Position numbers and translations under genes: made by a program. Below, one piece after another: positions 26,701 to 35,468 of a stretch of 64,000 nucleotides of DNA. The notes below the pieces were generated by a model, which saw only the letters and a list, made by a program, of their open reading frames with translations, did no database searches and had not been told where the DNA came from. Source of the stretch: CADDYT01 sp035294125 (GTDB lineage: Bacteria > Chloroflexota > Ktedonobacteria > Ktedonobacterales > Ktedonobacteraceae); assembly GCA_035294125.1 (NCBI GenBank), contig DATGLM010000064.1:62001-126000 (forward strand), read 5' to 3'. How positions within the stretch are numbered: position 1 is the stretch's first letter; the number at the start of each line of letters is the position of its first letter.

Positions 26701-26888
26701 CTCTATCACCCTTCTCTCTATCTCATGCTCAGAACTTCTTTAATGAATATTCTATGATAGCTTTGTTCTCCGTTAGCCTAGCATATCACTGAAGATACGT
26801 CTAGATGGCATTTTGACTTGACTATCTTCTCACCAGCTACTAAAATATGCTTGAACTGAGGCGTTCCCAACAGATGGAGGTCATTTTC

Positions 26889-27116
26889 ATGCCGTTGTAC
26901 GAGTACTATTGCTCGGACTGTAAATCCAAATTTGAGATGCTGGTCAATTACCAGCATGCCGACGATGTTGTCTGCACGAAGTGTCATGGTGAGAACGTGC
27001 GCCGCCTGCTCTCCGTCTTCGCGGCCTTCCTGGGCGAGGGCAGCAGTGAAGATGGTGATTACGACGAAGGCTCGATAGGAAGCTGCGGCTGCGGCGGCGA
27101 TTGCGGCTGTCACTGA
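26889..27116 (+). CDS. FmdB-family zinc-ribbon protein, short form
   Basis: 75 residues beginning MPLYEYYCSDCKSKFEMLV, with CSDC and CTKC pairs of the FmdB zinc ribbon. It ends in an acidic stretch followed by CGCGGDCGCH, a Cys/Gly-rich tail that resembles the tail of RicT in this window. GGAGGT 8 nt before ATG 26889 decides the start over the longer frame at 26847. Function unknown, as for most FmdB-like proteins. A membrane protein gene follows at 32 bases in the same direction. Confidence 0.85.
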   Translation: MPLYEYYCSDCKSKFEMLVNYQHADDVVCTKCHGENVRRLLSVFAAFLGEGSSEDGDYDEGSIGSCGCGGDCGCH

Positions 27117-27148
27117 ACTAAAGAGAGACATAGACAGGTTCATCCGTT

Positions 27149-27661
27149 ATGTTCAATAAAACCAGCTACCGGCGCGGTGTGGTAGAGGGAGTCATCCTCT
27201 ACACACTGGGTCGCCTCGGTGCGCTCATTACTCCGACCGTCTTTCCCGGCTGGGTGTTCGTTGCTGCCCCCCTGCTCTTCCTGCTGCTACAATTCCTGAT
27301 TCCGCCGGTGTGGGCCACAAGGCGCATCCGGTCTATCAGCAAACGCGAGCGTCTGAGCAAACGTTTCTGGCTGCTTGGCTCGCGCCTCGCTGCCATCTGC
27401 TTCGGCGTCGACCTGCTGCTGACCCTCTGCGTCGGTATGGCGCTCAACTCGTTCGGCAGCGTCCAGCAAGGCCCGGCCCTCCTGCGTTTCTTCGCCAGCG
27501 GCGCGAACCACCTCACCTTCGCGGATTTCGCGCTCTACGAGGTGAAAACTGTCGCCGCGCTCTTCGCCTTCTTCACGCTCGCTGTCGTCTGCACTCGTCT
27601 CGCCATGGGCGGCTTCCTCCGCTTCACCATGCCAGCGGGTGGCAACCGCGTCACGCTATAA
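27149..27661 (+). CDS. small multi-pass membrane protein, unknown
   Basis: 170 residues, about four hydrophobic helices (around 15-30, 37-55, 78-100, 130-155), with a basic loop WATRRIRSISKRERLSKRF between the second and third (positive-inside rule puts it in the cytoplasm). No motif identifies a family. It probably shares a transcript with the FmdB protein. Its stop codon is 8 bases before a 28-bp perfect hairpin that it shares with the convergent prolyl oligopeptidase gene. Confidence 0.65.
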   Translation: MFNKTSYRRGVVEGVILYTLGRLGALITPTVFPGWVFVAAPLLFLLLQFLIPPVWATRRIRSISKRERLSKRFWLLGSRLAAICFGVDLLLTLCVGMALNSFGSVQQGPALLRFFASGANHLTFADFALYEVKTVAALFAFFTLAVVCTRLAMGGFLRFTMPAGGNRVTL

Positions 27662-27668
27662 TTTTCTA

Positions 27669-27735
27669 CCAGAGTGAGTGGAGTAAAGTACTGTCCACGA
27701 TGCTGGCGGACAGTACTTTACTCCACTCACTCTGG
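27669..27735. terminator. 28-bp perfect hairpin between convergent genes
   Basis: Arms 27669-27696 and 27708-27735 are exact complements over 28 bases with an 11-base loop. The stop codon of the minus-strand peptidase (27727-27729) lies inside the right arm. No long T-run follows on either side. Confidence 0.75.
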
Positions 27736-29817
27736 TTCTCTACCCATCTGCTGACAGAGGAAGGCGAATTCGTCGGCATATTCCTCGTTGAATTGCTGCT
27801 GTGTGGAACCCATACCGTGACCGCCCTGGAACTCGACGCGCAGCAGGACGGGTTTGCCGGAGGAGGTCGCGGCCTGCAGGCGCGCCGCCATCTTCGCTGC
27901 CTGCCAGACCACCACGCGAGGATCGTTCGCGCCCGCTGTCAGCAACACGGCAGGATAGGCTACGCCGTCACGTACCTGCGTATAGGCATCCATGATTTGC
28001 AGGCCGCGCAAGCCCTCTTCGGTGCTGACGCTGCCAAACTCAGGGACATTGGGTGGGCCGTTCTCCGTGAATTCAAAGCGCAGCGCGTTCGCTACCGGTA
28101 CCTTCATCACCATCACCACCCACAGGTCTGGCCGCCTCACCAGGGCGCCGCCGGTGGTAATGCCGCCAGCGCTGCCTCCTTCACCTGCCAGTCGGCGCGG
28201 ACTCGTATACCTCTGAGCAATCAGGTATTCGGCGGCGTCTATGAAGTCGGTGATGGTGTTGCCCTTGTTGAGGCCCTTGCCCGCCAGATGCCATTCTTTG
28301 CCGTATTCGCCGCCGCCGCGTATGTGGGCAACGGCCAGCACGCCGCCGAGGTCATACCACGCCTTCATACGCGGCATAAAGAAGGGATTCAAGTTGATGC
28401 CATAGGAGCCATAGCCACGCAAAATCGTGGGATTGTTCCCATCCAGCCTCAAGCCCTTTTTGTGGATGATGGAGAGCGGGACGAGCATGCCATCTCGCGC
28501 CGGATAATGCACCTCGTGCGTCTCTATGTCACTGAAATCGAGCGATGAGGGCGGGTAGAGATCGGTCTCCTCAAGCGTTCCGGCGTTGACATCGCAGCGA
28601 TAGAGACGCGGGGAGATCACCCACGAGGCCATCTCGACCAGCACCTCAGCACTGCCGGGCGCGCTGGCCCATTCGCTGATTGAACCCTCAAAGGGCATGG
28701 GAAATGCTTCTGGTTCGCCGCCGCCGCGTTTGACGCGCCGCAAGCGCCCGATACCACCTTCCAGATCGTCCAGCAGCAGGTAATCGCCCGCAACCCTGAT
28801 TGCTCCGATCACGGCCTTGCTTTCCGGCACAATCAGCGCCGCGTTTGCTATGTCTGGCTGGTGCAGGGACGTGGCAATGACTTTATAACGCGGTGCCTCC
28901 TTGTGCGTTCTGAGATAGATGGTGTCTCCCATCAGATCATAGCCGGATACGGCATCCTCGACATCACAAATTTTCTGCCAGTGAGTCGTGGCCGGATCGG
29001 CAAGAGCAGAACGGGGCGCCGCATAGATGCTTTGTTCCTCCAGATCGCCGTGGACGACCAGCCCGATCAGCCAGTCGCTGAGCGGTGAGATCACCAGGAA
29101 GGGATAGTCGTCGCGGCCAAATGCGACGCCCTCGGTCACGTCCGGGCCGAAGACGGGCCGATCATTGGACGGGTCTTCGCCAGGGTGGTGCAGATAGGTG
29201 CAGCCATCTCTGTAGCGTTCGGTTTCCGGCGTTCCCTCAGGACGCTCCGGGAAGCGATGGTAGACGAAGGAATGGTTATCTTCCAGCCAGGAGACGTGCG
29301 TGAACTCGGTGTGGGGAATCGCCAGGTCGAGGATGATGCCGCTGTCGACCTCCAGTACGTGCAGCACGCTGTTCTCCGAGCCACCCTGCGAGATGCCATA
29401 AGCGACATAGCGCCCATCCCACGACGGGAAGTACCAATCTATAGCAGTCTGGGCCTCTCCCTCGATCACATTGGGATTGAACAGCGTCTTTTCCTGCCCA
29501 TTCTGGCCGCCCGGCATGCGCACTACCAGCTTCATGAGGTTCTCACCGGGGTCGCGCCGCAGGTAGAAGAGGCGCTCACCTATGACCTGAAAATCACGGA
29601 GATCAGGCCCGGCATTGGTCATTTCTGTAAGCTGAGCAAGCAGCTTATCTCGCCCCGGAAGTGCCTCCAGGTACGCCTGTGTATAAGCTGCCTGCTCCTT
29701 CATCCACACCTGAAACTCCTCACTCTTCCAGTGCTCCATCCAGCGATACGGATCCTCTATGGTAGTACCAAAATACGTATCACGCACAACATCGACACGC
29801 GCTACCGGTTGTTGCAT
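27727..29817 (-). CDS. prolyl oligopeptidase (S9A)
   Basis: 696-residue serine peptidase that cuts short peptides after proline. The N-terminal motif VRDTYFGTTIEDPYRWME (residues ~9-26) and the beta-propeller (~75-420) are typical. The catalytic alpha/beta-hydrolase domain has the nucleophile elbow EGGSAGGITTGG, the Asp in GANDPRVVVWQ and the His in GGHGMGS. Hydrolase-domain loops IIHKKGLRLDGNNPTILRGY and AHIRGGGEYGKEWH match the family. Length is normal and no signal peptide is seen, so it is probably cytoplasmic. A FAD oxidoreductase gene ends 38 bases upstream in the same direction. Confidence 0.95.
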   Translation of the reverse strand: MQQPVARVDVVRDTYFGTTIEDPYRWMEHWKSEEFQVWMKEQAAYTQAYLEALPGRDKLLAQLTEMTNAGPDLRDFQVIGERLFYLRRDPGENLMKLVVRMPGGQNGQEKTLFNPNVIEGEAQTAIDWYFPSWDGRYVAYGISQGGSENSVLHVLEVDSGIILDLAIPHTEFTHVSWLEDNHSFVYHRFPERPEGTPETERYRDGCTYLHHPGEDPSNDRPVFGPDVTEGVAFGRDDYPFLVISPLSDWLIGLVVHGDLEEQSIYAAPRSALADPATTHWQKICDVEDAVSGYDLMGDTIYLRTHKEAPRYKVIATSLHQPDIANAALIVPESKAVIGAIRVAGDYLLLDDLEGGIGRLRRVKRGGGEPEAFPMPFEGSISEWASAPGSAEVLVEMASWVISPRLYRCDVNAGTLEETDLYPPSSLDFSDIETHEVHYPARDGMLVPLSIIHKKGLRLDGNNPTILRGYGSYGINLNPFFMPRMKAWYDLGGVLAVAHIRGGGEYGKEWHLAGKGLNKGNTITDFIDAAEYLIAQRYTSPRRLAGEGGSAGGITTGGALVRRPDLWVVMVMKVPVANALRFEFTENGPPNVPEFGSVSTEEGLRGLQIMDAYTQVRDGVAYPAVLLTAGANDPRVVVWQAAKMAARLQAATSSGKPVLLRVEFQGGHGMGSTQQQFNEEYADEFAFLCQQMGREPE

Positions 29818-29855
29818 TGCTCATCTCTCTTTCTAAAAAGTATCGAGTCTGGTTT

Positions 29856-31154
29856 TCAGTAAATTGTCTGCATCCCACTCGTGAAACGCGCAGGATCAAA
29901 CAAATCCGCTGCGCGATACTGCGCTTCATCCGGCATGACAGCGTTGGATTGCGAGCGGCCCTGCACGAGTTCGCCGATGATACGGGCGCATTGGAGAGCG
30001 TAGGCGTTGCCGTGGCCGGTGTAGCCGCCGGAGATGTAGCAGTGCGGCACATCCGGCAAGCGCCCGACGAGCGGCAGGCTATCTTTGGAGAATGCCATGA
30101 TTCCTGCCCAGCGATAGTCGGTGCGAACCTGCGGCAGGCCGAGTATCTCGTGGACGAAAGCGTCCAGATGGCGCTGCACAGCCTCGTTGGGTGTCTCATC
30201 GGTGCTGTACTCCGTCTCCAATGAGTAGTTGCGCCAGCCTCCGACGACGAGCCGTCCATCTTCAAGCTGCCGCCAGTACTGGTAGCCGTGGTCGCCTGAG
30301 CAAGGGCAGGGAAAAAGGCGCTCGCCAACCGGTTCCGTGGCGATCATTTGTCCCCGCGTCGGCGTGATGCATTGCGCCAGCCACTGCGCGTCCAGTTGTT
30401 TGCCCGGCGCTGATAGACCAGGCAGCCACGCATTCATCGCCAGCACCACGTTTCGGGCACGCACACTGCCCCGTTCCGTGTGCAGGGTGACGCCCTCATC
30501 GTCCGGCAGTATATGGCTCACCGGACTCTTTTCGTGAAAGACTGCTCCTGCCTGCTGAGCCAGTTGTGCCAGACCCAGCACGAATTTCGCGGGCTGTATC
30601 TCAGCATTATCTGGATTAAACGAGCCGCCGACATAGGCGGAGCGCAGGCGCGTAGGCAGCTCTGCGCGCTCCACCATTGTCGCGTTCCAGCCATCCTCTC
30701 GCAACAACCGCACGCTTTCGCGCACATCTGCCAGTTCGGCCTCATTTCCGGCCAGCTTCAGGCTGCCGTTGCGTCGGTAGCCACAGAGCCAGCCCTGCCC
30801 CTGTAATTCCTCAATCAAGCCTTCAGCAAGCTCAGCGTTGCGTACACTCGCCGCCCACAACTGCCTCGCCTGCTCGCGCCCGAAACGCTCGATGATGCTG
30901 GCATATGGCTCGACGGTGCCGGTGGCAAGAAAGCCGCCATTACGTCCGCTCGCGCCAGCCGCGATCCGCCGCGCCTCCAGCACGCGCGTCGGCACACCTG
31001 CTCGTGCCAGCCACAGAGCAGTAGCCGTTCCCGTAATGCCCGCGCCAACGACAGCTACCTCCGTCTCAACGTTACCCTCCAACGGCCCTGCCGCCTCTAT
31101 GCCTCGTCCGCCGGAAGTCTCCAACTCAGCCTGCCAGAATGATATGCTGGTCAA
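29856..31154 (-). CDS. FAD-dependent amino acid/amine oxidoreductase (DAO family)
   Basis: 432-residue DAO-fold flavoprotein. The Rossmann FAD motif VAVVGAGITGTATALWLARA lies at ~33-52, followed by ARRIAAGASGRNGGFL, the pattern of PuuB/glycine-oxidase-like enzymes; the C-terminal FAD contact is ISGGYTGHGN. Members oxidise amino acids, sarcosine or N-acylated polyamines. The opening SISFWQAEL and the RNGGF motif favour a gamma-glutamylputrescine-oxidase-like role, but the substrate cannot be proven. The start is TTG 31154 with AGGA 8 nt upstream; no ATG fits. Possibly co-transcribed with the prolyl oligopeptidase, suggesting peptide or amino-acid use. Confidence 0.85.
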   Translation of the reverse strand: MTSISFWQAELETSGGRGIEAAGPLEGNVETEVAVVGAGITGTATALWLARAGVPTRVLEARRIAAGASGRNGGFLATGTVEPYASIIERFGREQARQLWAASVRNAELAEGLIEELQGQGWLCGYRRNGSLKLAGNEAELADVRESVRLLREDGWNATMVERAELPTRLRSAYVGGSFNPDNAEIQPAKFVLGLAQLAQQAGAVFHEKSPVSHILPDDEGVTLHTERGSVRARNVVLAMNAWLPGLSAPGKQLDAQWLAQCITPTRGQMIATEPVGERLFPCPCSGDHGYQYWRQLEDGRLVVGGWRNYSLETEYSTDETPNEAVQRHLDAFVHEILGLPQVRTDYRWAGIMAFSKDSLPLVGRLPDVPHCYISGGYTGHGNAYALQCARIIGELVQGRSQSNAVMPDEAQYRAADLFDPARFTSGMQTIY

Positions 31155-31267
31155 ATGTCTGTCCTCATTTCTCTCTGTGCTTTTCTCATGGTATCACATT
31201 TTGCGCGTTGGTCCGATTGGATACCTTACCCATTCGATCAGGATGTTGAGGTCATTATCAGGAACTT

Positions 31268-31334
31268 TCACAAAAAGCAACGGTCCCACATAAGGCACTT
31301 AAGTGGCCTTATGTGGGACCGTTGCTTTTTGTGA
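31268..31334. terminator. 29-bp hairpin, nearly full palindrome
   Basis: Arms 31268-31296 and 31306-31334 match over 29 bases; the remaining centre pairs too apart from one bulged base. The tract GCTTTTTGTGA follows the stem top on either strand. It sits 23 bases beyond the stop of the membrane-protein gene at 31358 (minus). Confidence 0.8.
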
Positions 31335-31357
31335 TTAGTAACGCTGTATCTGTCAGA

Positions 31358-32188
31358 TCAGGAGCGTTTGCGGGCGCGGCGCTGCCAGTAACGCTGGTCG
31401 GCGCGGTAGTCCGCGTAGATATCGTCGTCCGCGCCTTTGATGCCCTGCTTCATGGTTGGAGGCGGCGTTCTGGAGGTCAACTCCTGATTCGTGCTTGTGC
31501 TCTTTTTGCCTGCCTGGCCGCTTCGTGGCTGTTCTGGCATCCCGGCCAGCGCGCCGAGACTGCGCGGGATGAGATCCAGTTTTGCCAGGACGATCAGCAA
31601 GATGATCAGCGTCGCCAGGAAGACAATGGTAGCGGTGCTGATAATGACCTGCCCTCCGAAAAGATTGAAGGTGGTAAGCACATGATTCAGCTTATTGGCT
31701 GTCATAAACTGGGTCTCAAAGACGCCGATAAAGTTAGCGCCCAGCAGATAAATGACCATGCCCAGCAGGTAGCGTGTCTTGAAGCCGCTGTTTCGTGGGG
31801 GCGTTGGGCGGGCAGGAGTGGGCTTTGGCTTTGTCTCCTGCTTTTCCTGTTTCTCTTCGGTTGTCGTGGTTTCGGTTGTCGTGGTATCAGTAGCCTTCGT
31901 GGTACCTGTGCCCGCTTTGCGCGTGGCACGGGCCAGGCGGGCCTGGGCTACATCCGGCGTCTCTTCCGTCGGCTTTTTGCCAATAGTGGAGAAGAAACCG
32001 GGCAACCTTCTTGTCTTCTGGGGTGCGGCTGGTGCCTCCTTGACGACCGGTGTTTCCTCGGCTGTCTCTATCTGCTCGATCTCTGTATCGTCTACACTCG
32101 TCTCGCTCTCGCTGCTTGAGGTAACGAGCATGGGCCGATTACGATCGGCGCGGTTATAGCGCCTGCGACGGCTCTGCTCTTGTGTCAT
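31358..32188 (-). CDS. membrane protein with long charged tails
   Basis: 276 residues. An N-terminal ~140-residue low-complexity tail (Arg-rich start, then Glu/Thr-rich, then Lys/Pro-rich) is followed by two membrane helices (about 145-165 and 185-210) and a C-terminal ~65-residue hydrophilic tail ending RRARKRS. No domain is recognised. Its ATG overlaps the TGA of the preceding GlcG-like gene by four bases (ATGA), so the two are translationally coupled. A function related to the GlcG protein, for example as its membrane anchor or partner, is an inference from coupling only. Confidence 0.7.
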   Translation of the reverse strand: MTQEQSRRRRYNRADRNRPMLVTSSSESETSVDDTEIEQIETAEETPVVKEAPAAPQKTRRLPGFFSTIGKKPTEETPDVAQARLARATRKAGTGTTKATDTTTTETTTTEEKQEKQETKPKPTPARPTPPRNSGFKTRYLLGMVIYLLGANFIGVFETQFMTANKLNHVLTTFNLFGGQVIISTATIVFLATLIILLIVLAKLDLIPRSLGALAGMPEQPRSGQAGKKSTSTNQELTSRTPPPTMKQGIKGADDDIYADYRADQRYWQRRARKRS

Positions 32189-32898
32189 GATTGGCCTCCC
32201 AAATGGTTGTCAAAGTATTGACTGGATTGATTGGACTGATTGGATGATGACGAATCGTTATTATATGCGTTTTCCTGGTCAGGAGCAAGATTCGGGGAAG
32301 AGAAATTCTGCTGGAAGCTGGAGCCGGACTGAAGCGGCATCGGTGGATACGAGGCTGCTGGCTGCATCGATGCCCCGGTCTGCTGTGGTTGCTGTGGCAT
32401 GTAAACAGAGGCAGCAGGGGAGAGAGAGGAAAGGGATGGTGGCGAGGCCGGTTGCGCCGGAACAGCCGGGCTATTGGCTTCATTCCAGGCCTGCACGGCG
32501 GCCAGGCCTGCACGAGCAATCTCATCATCGCGTCCGGGCGCGTTGCCACCACTCACGCCAATGCCACCGACGGTCGCGCCATTGATGCGAATGGGCCAGC
32601 CACCGGCTGCCATGATAAATTTGCCCTGTGTCATCGTCGCCAGGCTGGACGCGAAGCCGGGAATGCCCGCTCCCCACTGCGCAACGGCATCGGTCGACTG
32701 GTTGAACATGACTGCTGTCGTAGCCTTCGCAATGCTAATATTTCCTGTCGCCCACCCATAAGGCGACATCATGCGTTCAAAGAGTACCAGATGACCACCA
32801 GCATCGACGATGGCGATGCTTACCGGGCTTCGTAGCTCCCGCGCACGCTGCTTGCTCGCCTCTAGAATTTTGCGCGCAACCTCAATTGACAGACTCAC
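32185..32898 (-). CDS. GlcG/HbpS-family protein with Ser/Gln-rich tail
   Basis: The first ~140 residues are a GlcG (DUF336) domain: VARKILEASKQRARELRSPV, SIAIVDAGGHLVLFERM, KATTAVMFNQST, and the Gly-rich GGWPIRINGATVGGIGVSGG. Members include haem-binding HbpS and proteins of glycolate and other degradation loci; many bind small ligands and form octamers. After residue ~145 comes an unusual ~90-residue tail rich in Ser, Pro, Gln and Asn. GTG 32898 is used, with AAGGAG 7 nt upstream. Its stop overlaps the start of the two-helix membrane protein, forming a coupled pair. Confidence 0.85.
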   Translation of the reverse strand: MSLSIEVARKILEASKQRARELRSPVSIAIVDAGGHLVLFERMMSPYGWATGNISIAKATTAVMFNQSTDAVAQWGAGIPGFASSLATMTQGKFIMAAGGWPIRINGATVGGIGVSGGNAPGRDDEIARAGLAAVQAWNEANSPAVPAQPASPPSLSSLSPAASVYMPQQPQQTGASMQPAASYPPMPLQSGSSFQQNFSSPNLAPDQENAYNNDSSSSNQSNQSSQYFDNHLGGQS

Positions 32899-33060
32899 AC
32901 ATTTGCTCCTTCTTACCAGGACGGCTCTTCCTCATTGAAAACCGCCTGATATTAGATTTTCAGGTGTTATCAGCACTATAACACAAATGAGCAATTTCGT
33001 ATAGTGGCTCCCCCTCTTGCTCGCTGCGGCTCAAGTGGCTTGTTAAGCGGCCTGGTAATA

Positions 33061-33089
33061 TTGACCCGCGCTGTTTTGTCTACTACTAT
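33061..33089 (+). promoter_or_regulatory. promoter of an isolated small ORF
   Basis: TTGACC (33061-33066), 17 bases, TACTAT (33084-33089). A start near 33096 would place the ribosome-binding site of the small ORF at 33121 within the first 20 bases of RNA. Confidence 0.55.
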
Positions 33090-33120
33090 CTACAATCTTC
33101 CAGGAGGGAAGAGGAAGAAG

Positions 33121-33180
33121 ATGAAGATGAGCAAATTTCTTTTTCAGGCATCATGCACTGTTAATTGCCCGCTCGGCTAA
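33121..33180 (+). CDS. candidate 19-aa peptide gene
   Basis: ATG 33121 to TAA 33178 encodes MKMSKFLFQASCTVNCPLG. GAGG stands 6 nt before the ATG, and AGGAGGG eight bases further up; a consensus-like promoter lies at 33061-33089. The peptide has two cysteines, five residues apart, and a basic hydrophobic N-terminus. It is the only plus-strand signal in a 400-base gap between the starts and ends of minus-strand genes. It could encode a signalling or toxin-like peptide, a leader, or be spurious. No terminator follows. Function unknown. Confidence 0.45.
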   Translation: MKMSKFLFQASCTVNCPLG

Positions 33181-33299
33181 GAACATAGCAATATTCGATC
33201 AATGTTTGGTAAAGAGGATATTAAAAAAACTCTCAGAATACAATGCCCTTTGCTCTGAATATTGTCTTTCGTCTCAAGCTTTTTTCTCAGCTCTTCGAT

Positions 33300-34127
33300 T
33301 CACACCAGTCTGACGCGTTCTTCGCGCCAGGTGAGTTTGCTGTATTTGTCGGCGACCAGTTGTTGAGCCAGCGCCAGTTCGGACGCGGTCAGCTCGCCCG
33401 GCACGAATTGCGTGTGGAGGGCCTGGCTGAAGCCAACGTGGAAGGCGTTGGCGACATCATCCCAGGTGGCGGCGGAGGCGAAGGTGTGCAGGGGGGTGGT
33501 GTGCTCGCGGTAGAGGGTAAGCGCTTCCTCGCGTGCGGCTTCCGTGGGGAAGGAGAGCAGGTTGTAGAACTCCGCGGAGCGGTCAGCGAGCGGCAGAGAA
33601 CCCTGTTGCAGCAGGGCCTCCTCGCGCCAGACCTGCGCGCTGCCCACCATCTTATAGCCGCCGCTGGTCAGGTCGGCCTGGGTGGAGGAAGCGAAGCAGG
33701 CTGCCGAGGGATTTTTGCTGACGCGCCCCTCGCTCAATTCAGCCTGCACACCCAGTTGGGCGAGCGCGGCGATAATGCCTTGCGCCAGGAATGCGTAGGC
33801 AGCGACGACGCCCGAAGGCACCTCGTAGTTCTTGCTGATGACGATGCTGTACGTGAACTCGTCGCGGTGGTAGACGGCTCGCCCGCCTGTGGGACGGCGC
33901 ACCAGCGCGACTCCCTGCTGCTGACAGACGTCGACGCGAATCTCCTGCTCCAGGCGCTGGAAGCGGCCCAGCGAGATGGATGGCTGCGACCAGCGAAAGA
34001 CGCGTAGCGTGGGAGGCACGTCGCCACGCAGGTGGTGCATCAATATGGCCTCGTCGATAGCCATGTTCATGGCTGCGCTCTGGATGCCTGTATTAAGAAA
34101 ACGGTATGCTCTGCCTTCTATTTCCAT
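33300..34127 (-). CDS. lipM: octanoyltransferase LipM / lipoate-protein ligase family
   Basis: 275-residue BPL_LplA_LipB fold. It opens YRFLNTGIQSAAMNMAIDEA, then LRVFRWSQPSISLGRFQ, VALVRRPTGGRAVYHRDEFT (the RR-TGGRAV-H site) and NPSAACFASSTQADLTSGGY with the Cys that is the acyl nucleophile in LipM, followed by KMVGSAQVW. This points to LipM, which moves octanoyl from acyl carrier protein onto GcvH or lipoyl domains, rather than an ATP-using ligase. It starts 3 bases after the tgt stop codon, so tgt and lipM form an operon. LipA is not in the window. Confidence 0.88.
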   Translation of the reverse strand: MEIEGRAYRFLNTGIQSAAMNMAIDEAILMHHLRGDVPPTLRVFRWSQPSISLGRFQRLEQEIRVDVCQQQGVALVRRPTGGRAVYHRDEFTYSIVISKNYEVPSGVVAAYAFLAQGIIAALAQLGVQAELSEGRVSKNPSAACFASSTQADLTSGGYKMVGSAQVWREEALLQQGSLPLADRSAEFYNLLSFPTEAAREEALTLYREHTTPLHTFASAATWDDVANAFHVGFSQALHTQFVPGELTASELALAQQLVADKYSKLTWREERVRLV

Positions 34128-34130
34128 GTG

Positions 34131-35324
34131 TCAGTCCTTGTGAGCAACAGCACGGGCGGCTTTCCACTTCTCGCGCTGCGCCTCACGCACCCGCTCAGAA
34201 GCGGGGATGTAGCGCGCCAGGAACTCGTCACGAAATTGTGGATAGTTCCCCGCCAGAACGGCTTCGCGCAGCGAATGAGCGAGGCGCAGCATGAAGCGGA
34301 TGTTATGTATGCTGCCCAGCCGGTAATACAACTGTTCCTCGGTGCGTGCCAGGTGGTGGACATAGGCAGCACTGTAGTTGCGGCACGTGTAGCAGTCACA
34401 GCCCTCCTCAATCGGCCCCTTCTCGGCGCGGAAACGGGCCGTCTTGATGCTGACGCGACCGCGCGCCGTAAACAGTCCGCCGTGGCGGGCGACGCGGGTG
34501 GGAAGCACGCAATCGAACATATCCATGCCCAGTCCGACCCCAATCACCAGATCTTCAGGGGAGCCAACGCCCAGCAGGTGGCGCGGCTTCAGCCGCGGCA
34601 GTTCGGGCGTGGTGTAGCGCAGCATCTCCCACATCATCTCCTTCGGCTCGCCGACAGAGAGGCCGCCAATCGAGAGGCCGGGGAAGGGCAGACTGCCAAC
34701 GAAGCGAGCGCTCTGCTCCCGCAAATCCGCAGCGAAGCCGCCCTGCACGATGCCGAACAGCGTCTGCTCCGGGCGATACTGCTCCTTCGCCGCCAGTGCT
34801 CGCTCAGCCCAGCGATGCGTCATCTCCATGGCCGCGCGCGCCTCTGCCTCGGCGCAGGGATAGCCCACGCAGATGTCCAGCGGCAGGATGATGTCAGCGC
34901 CCAGTTCGGCCTCGATGCGCATCACGCTTTCAGGTGTCAGCGTGCGCGGCGAGCCGTCCAGGTGTGACTTGAAGTCCACGCCCTCCTCGCCTACTTTGCG
35001 CAGGTGGCCGAGGCTGAAGACCTGGAAGCCACCACTATCCGTCAAAATCGGCCCGTCCCAGTGCATAAACGAGTGCAGCCCACCGAAATCCGCGATCAAC
35101 GTGGAGCCGGGCCGTAGCATCAAATGATAGGTATTCGCCAGGATAATCTCCGCTCCTGCCGCCCGCAGTTCCTCCGGTGAAACGCTCTTCACTGTCGCCT
35201 GCGTTCCCACTGGCATGAAGATAGGTGTATGAATAATCCCATGAGGGGTGGTAATAGTACCTGCTCGCGCCCATGTCTCTGGACACTCAGCGTTAATAGC
35301 AAAAGAAAACGATGACAATGACAT
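34131..35324 (-). CDS. tgt: tRNA-guanine transglycosylase (queuine synthesis)
   Basis: 397-residue TIM-barrel enzyme that exchanges guanine 34 of GUN-anticodon tRNAs for the preQ1 base. The active-site and substrate motifs are clear: LTDSGGFQVFSLG with the catalytic Asp region, GIVQGGFAADLRE, FPGLSIGGLSVGEPKE, FDCVLPTRVARHG with the nucleophilic Asp, and the zinc site CDCYTCRNYSAAYVHHL. Normal length. AGGA lies before ATG 35324. First gene of a pair with lipM. No other queuosine genes are in the window. Confidence 0.96.
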   Translation of the reverse strand: MSLSSFSFAINAECPETWARAGTITTPHGIIHTPIFMPVGTQATVKSVSPEELRAAGAEIILANTYHLMLRPGSTLIADFGGLHSFMHWDGPILTDSGGFQVFSLGHLRKVGEEGVDFKSHLDGSPRTLTPESVMRIEAELGADIILPLDICVGYPCAEAEARAAMEMTHRWAERALAAKEQYRPEQTLFGIVQGGFAADLREQSARFVGSLPFPGLSIGGLSVGEPKEMMWEMLRYTTPELPRLKPRHLLGVGSPEDLVIGVGLGMDMFDCVLPTRVARHGGLFTARGRVSIKTARFRAEKGPIEEGCDCYTCRNYSAAYVHHLARTEEQLYYRLGSIHNIRFMLRLAHSLREAVLAGNYPQFRDEFLARYIPASERVREAQREKWKAARAVAHKD

Positions 35325-35439
35325 GAAATCCTGTTACCGGGGCATTCTCTTATACCCGCATCAAAAGAGATAAAACAGTCAAAAAAGGGCATGCTCCTTT
35401 TCTTATTGTCTCATATGCGTCAAGGCTGAGCGCTTGTTG

Positions 35440-35468
35440 TGTCATTCTGAGCATCATGAAGAATGACA
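35440..35468. repeat. dispersed TGTCATTCTGAGC repeat, palindromic copy
   Basis: TGTCATTCT and AGAATGACA enclose a short centre, as at 14583-14612. It is followed by catgcacgaggctccttttt, similar to the flanks of the copies at 23578 and 43426. It lies in the 480-base gap between tgt (minus) and the zinc-ribbon gene (plus). Confidence 0.65.

Noticed and set aside
25654..26757. 367-codon frame antisense to ychF
   Set aside because: Composition is Gln/Arg/Leu-rich with no motif; ychF is clear on the minus strand.
27310..28548. 412-codon plus-strand frame running from the membrane protein through the 28-bp hairpin into the peptidase gene
   Set aside because: Crosses a strong hairpin, its sequence is Arg/His/Pro-rich noise, and both genes it overlaps are well supported.
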